NCBI GenBank assembly: GCA_020186115.1
Contig: WSYJ01000092.1
Coordinates: 594,001 to 658,000 of the forward strand
Length of the DNA: 64,000 nt
Reading direction: 5' to 3'
Source of the DNA: Histomonas meleagridis
Taxonomy: Eukaryota > Parabasalia > Tritrichomonadida > Dientamoebidae
Shown here: one piece after another, positions 61,115-64,000 of the stretch
Layout of the letters: every line of letters begins with the position of its first letter
Position numbering within the stretch: position 1 is the stretch's first letter
The notes under the pieces: generated by a model
Databases searched by the model: none
The model's input: the letters and a program-made list of their open reading frames with translations, nothing else
What the model was told of the DNA's origin: nothing
Position numbers and translations under genes: made by a program

Positions 61115-61360
61115 TATGGGGAACCATAATTGAACAATATCTGAATGTCCATAATCAGATGCATACATAAGTGCTGTTTTAAATAATTTAAATAATTTCC
61201 AAATATTATTTTGAAAATTCAAATTATTAAAAAAAATTTGAAACAAAACAAATTAATATCTTTCGCATTAATATCAATTTCGCTTGCTTTAAAAATAATT
61301 TAACAAGTTCAACATTACATGATTCAGATGAAGTAATTAATGTGTCTTTCGGAAGTTTAC
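61115..61360 (-). pseudogene. Orphan ankyrin unit fragment of the DUF3447 family
   Basis: On the minus strand it begins LPKDTLITSSESCNVELVKLFLKQ, which matches the last part of the DUF3447 amino ORF (DILIYSSQSGNNELIEYMLKQ), then EIDINAKD in another frame, a spacer with ATATTTGGAAATTATTTAAATTATTT, and TALMYASDYGHSDIVQL followed by a stop. It is one and a half units of the same array type, about 3.6 kb from the main array. Frameshift and stop show it is dead. Confidence 0.75.
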
Positions 61361-61670
61361 TTTTTTTAGAGAAATATTGCTAATTTAGAACGATCATTGT
61401 AAACTTCAGAATCTATAATTACGATACCACTTTTTGAACAGGATTGTAACCATACAACAATTCAATTTTAGCATCCACATATCAATGTTTTGTATCCCAT
61501 GAATTAATATATTTTTCATTTTTAACATCTCACTGATATTCCTTAAAACTCCAAAATTTTTACCATTGATTTTTAGATCATTTTAAACATAAAAAAAACG
61601 CTCGTTCAAATGGGGTGCCCGAGAAATTTCAAATGCTGCGGCGTTTTTTTCTCAAAACCGTTCCAAGTTG
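61361..61670. other. Intergenic leader of the edge gene
   Basis: No gene. AAAACCGTTCC at about 61655 is an AACCG-type site shortly before the ATG at 61671. Confidence 0.4.
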
Positions 61671-64000
61671 ATGTCAAAATTCCATCGTTTCAGAGAACGC
61701 AAGAAAATTCAGAGCAAACATTTTATGGCACCTCAATGGCCCAAAATCATCGCAATTTTGGGATGTAATGTATACAATTTTCAATTTCATTCAATTTCTG
61801 TTAGAACAACGAAGTCTTTCGAGTTTACAGCCTCTCCAACACACGAAATTCTTGATCTCAAATATGAGCCCATTGAACAAATCAGCACTGTTTCCTCCAT
61901 GTTTCCAGTTTCGCAAAATTTCTCGACTTATTCCGAGTACAGAGAGAAAGCGATTTCATGGTATGAAAAGACTCAACGCGCCGCGCGCAAATTAGCGCTT
62001 CCGCTTCCGGTGTGGTCGACTGTGAATTATCCATTTAAGCCATTTATTAATCCAAAATTAAAATATCGAATTCCAACAGGTTATTTAGGCCCTGAGAATC
62101 ATCTCCAGCTCGAAGCCATTATCATTAACAAGGAGCCGTTTGACGAAAGTAGTGTTTTTGGTGAAAAAGGTCGATTCCAGAAAGATGTCCCAATTAAAGA
62201 CCATATTTCCCTTGGCAAAAGCACATTAATTCCACCAGAGCCAGACCCCGAATATTACGACGACTATGAAAGTTATCTTCAAGCAGTTAATAATTGGACA
62301 CAAATATGTTCCAATTGCACATTAATCCCACATCATCCCTCCGAATTCAAAGAGAAGGACTGTCCTGAGCTCGAACCTAATCCTAATAGTGGCCATTCAT
62401 TACCACCAGAATTTCAATATGATTATGATTCAATATATCAACCAGATCTAGAGTCGACATGCTCCAGACAAAAGTTCATTCGCGGGCCATCAAGTGGCAA
62501 ACTCAAACTCAAGAAGACCAAAGTTAAGAACAGGAGCAAAACCTTCAAAGTCAAGACTAAGATTGTCAAGAAGAAAGTCAAAATTGCGAAGCCGAAAACT
62601 TTTTCAAAGAAGATGGTCAAAGTAATTTCGAAGCTTTTCAAAGCTTTACAGCGCGCCGATTATAACCAACAGACCCCTATCGCTCCACATAAGATGACAT
62701 TTCCATACATATCGTTTCCATTTTATCCAGGTAATTTGTTATCGACCATGCAATCACATGGCAACGATAGCCTCGATACTAAGTCGTATTCAATTTTGAG
62801 GGTGTTTAAGTTGGTTGCATATTCATTTAACGCCGCCAGTCAATATGGCTTTATCTCAAATTTTGAGTTTAAGACATTTCCATCGTTTAACGAGATTATT
62901 CATGCACTTAATTATGCATATTCATCAAGTTCATCGTTCTATTCATTGTATATGTTTTACTTTTTGTTCCATGTCTTCGATACGAATCCTACGATTTCGA
63001 AAATGTTAATATCGAATACGTCATCAATGTATGTAACGCTTCGAATATTAATACGTTTTTCACATGTCTCTGATTGTATATATGATCCAATGGTTGGTAA
63101 GTTTAATGAATTATCGAAAGAAGAGAACGATCCGATGTATGAATTATTTTATCAATCACTTACAGGCGTATATACGACTAAAGTATTAAAGAAGACATTA
63201 GTTCAATTAATTCGACGTAATGAAGTCATTTCAGATATCATCGAAACAAATTATATGACTTCTACTGAAGGTTTAAGTAATTTGTTATCGAATGAATTCT
63301 CGATGTTATTTGTAAATTGGATGTATAAGATATCAGAGAAAGAGCCTATTTTCTTAGCGACATTATTTTTATATTTATTATCTTCTGACATAACAAATTT
63401 GGAAAGTTTCTTCATGTGTTTTAATACTAATAATCGATCGATATTTAAACTTTTTAAGTTAATATCAGAAGCAGATTTAAATATGTTTTATACAATTACT
63501 ATTTTAACTATTTATAATAAGACAAATGCTTTGATTATATATAAAATGTTGGAAAAAAGAGAAAATTGTAAGGCGTTGTTCGATTGCTTGAATGAGCCAT
63601 TAATTAATTTTGTTTCTTCTTTGTTTAATATTAAAGTTGAAGTTTATAGTTTACCACTTGATTCGATATTTTATATGATTGAATTAATACCGAATTTATC
63701 ACAAAATAATAATATAACAAATTTGTTACAATCGTTGTTATTAAGTTCATTAAATAATTTAATGATACGAACATTAAATAATCCAATTTTATTACGGAGA
63801 CAATCGAAAGATTTAACTTATCTAAATAGAACTTTAATTATTACTGGTAATATGTTTAAGGAATCATTTGAATCGAAAACTTTATATATTATATTAGAAA
63901 GTATACAATTAATTACAAAACAATTAAATAATAATTCTTTGATTAATGATAATGAAATTATGAAGTTGTTGTTCATTTGTATGATATCAGATTCCGATTT
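61671..64000 (+). CDS. Large protein of unknown function, runs off the right end
   Basis: Reading ATG 61671 (MSKFHRFRERKKIQSK) onward I find no stop to the end of the window, about 776 codons. A second in-frame ATG lies at 61725 (MAPQWPKIIAI). Residues about 65-240 are proline-rich and partly acidic (IPPEPDPEYYDDYESYLQAV; HPSEFKEKDCPELEP). A strongly basic block follows (KLKLKKTKVKNRSKTFKV, KKKVKIAKPKTFSKKM), then from about 350 on an all-helical region that looks like an armadillo/HEAT-type solenoid (LSNLLSNEFSMLFVNWMYK, FLATLFLYLLSSD). I do not recognise the family. The amino third has more GC than the solenoid. The carboxyl end is missing, so size is unknown. Confidence 0.8.
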   Translation, partial: MSKFHRFRERKKIQSKHFMAPQWPKIIAILGCNVYNFQFHSISVRTTKSFEFTASPTHEILDLKYEPIEQISTVSSMFPVSQNFSTYSEYREKAISWYEKTQRAARKLALPLPVWSTVNYPFKPFINPKLKYRIPTGYLGPENHLQLEAIIINKEPFDESSVFGEKGRFQKDVPIKDHISLGKSTLIPPEPDPEYYDDYESYLQAVNNWTQICSNCTLIPHHPSEFKEKDCPELEPNPNSGHSLPPEFQYDYDSIYQPDLESTCSRQKFIRGPSSGKLKLKKTKVKNRSKTFKVKTKIVKKKVKIAKPKTFSKKMVKVISKLFKALQRADYNQQTPIAPHKMTFPYISFPFYPGNLLSTMQSHGNDSLDTKSYSILRVFKLVAYSFNAASQYGFISNFEFKTFPSFNEIIHALNYAYSSSSSFYSLYMFYFLFHVFDTNPTISKMLISNTSSMYVTLRILIRFSHVSDCIYDPMVGKFNELSKEENDPMYELFYQSLTGVYTTKVLKKTLVQLIRRNEVISDIIETNYMTSTEGLSNLLSNEFSMLFVNWMYKISEKEPIFLATLFLYLLSSDITNLESFFMCFNTNNRSIFKLFKLISEADLNMFYTITILTIYNKTNALIIYKMLEKRENCKALFDCLNEPLINFVSSLFNIKVEVYSLPLDSIFYMIELIPNLSQNNNITNLLQSLLLSSLNNLMIRTLNNPILLRRQSKDLTYLNRTLIITGNMFKESFESKTLYIILESIQLITKQLNNNSLINDNEIMKLLFICMISDSD

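Noticed and set aside
1-64000. Transposons (Maverick, mariner, IS-like) or viral genes
   Set aside because: No transposase, integrase, polymerase or terminal repeats recognised.

Overview
This window reads as nuclear DNA of a parabasalid protist. It is very AT-rich, has compact genes read with the standard code, and has very short 5' leaders in which an Inr-like TCAYTTT element sits only a few bases before the ATG. Its gene families are typical of trichomonads: BspA-like TpLRR surface proteins, DUF3447/ankyrin proteins, small Myb-domain regulators, expanded Rab GTPases, an S8 subtilisin-like protein and a three-unit polyubiquitin. A Tritrichomonas-like species is my best guess; the sequence alone does not fix genus or species.

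Layout. 1-1900: no gene found. 1901-4744: tandem pair of four-TM membrane proteins on the minus strand, the second broken by one base. 5070-9450: Rab5-like GTPase, leucine carboxyl methyltransferase (PP2A methylation), a NUDIX hydrolase and a PP2A B56-type subunit with one homopolymer frameshift. 9524-16063: a Wntless/TMEM181-type membrane protein, a Rab7-like GTPase with an altered switch II, a decayed Rab copy, a two-repeat Myb protein, a HAP40-like solenoid protein and a small membrane ORF. 16377-24125: a 2582-residue VPS13-type lipid-transfer protein. 24447-34178: three BspA-like genes, two of which share an almost identical cassette of about 0.9 kb between unrelated ends. 34798-36437: a mosaic of decayed coding fragments. 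37495-41248: a frameshifted Myb gene and a subtilisin-fold protein that has lost two catalytic residues. 41552-42199: two tRNA-Leu(AAG) genes as an inverted repeat. 42902-49916: polyubiquitin, a large protein without a usable ATG, and Vps8. 50694-53156: ARF, a Cof-type HAD phosphatase and ribosomal protein eS26. 53584-57492: a broken-up gene with a DUF3447 amino end, about 13 ankyrin units on a 170-bp period and a UBR-box carboxyl end. 58366-60779: a signal-peptide flavodoxin and a DENN-domain protein. 61671-64000: the first ~776 codons of a large gene that runs off the window.

Themes. Many intact genes belong to membrane traffic (Rab5-like, Rab7-like, VPS13, Vps8, DENN, ARF, HAP40-like), and two belong to PP2A regulation (LCMT and B56). 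Accessory stretches hold amplified surface and ankyrin families and their debris. Several otherwise convincing genes are broken by a single base, mostly in homopolymers, so assembly error must be excluded before calling them pseudogenes. The most unusual feature is the 170-bp ankyrin array, where intact 30-residue ankyrin coding blocks are separated by AT-rich spacers that carry stops or shift frame, yet the whole runs from a sensible start domain to a sensible end domain.
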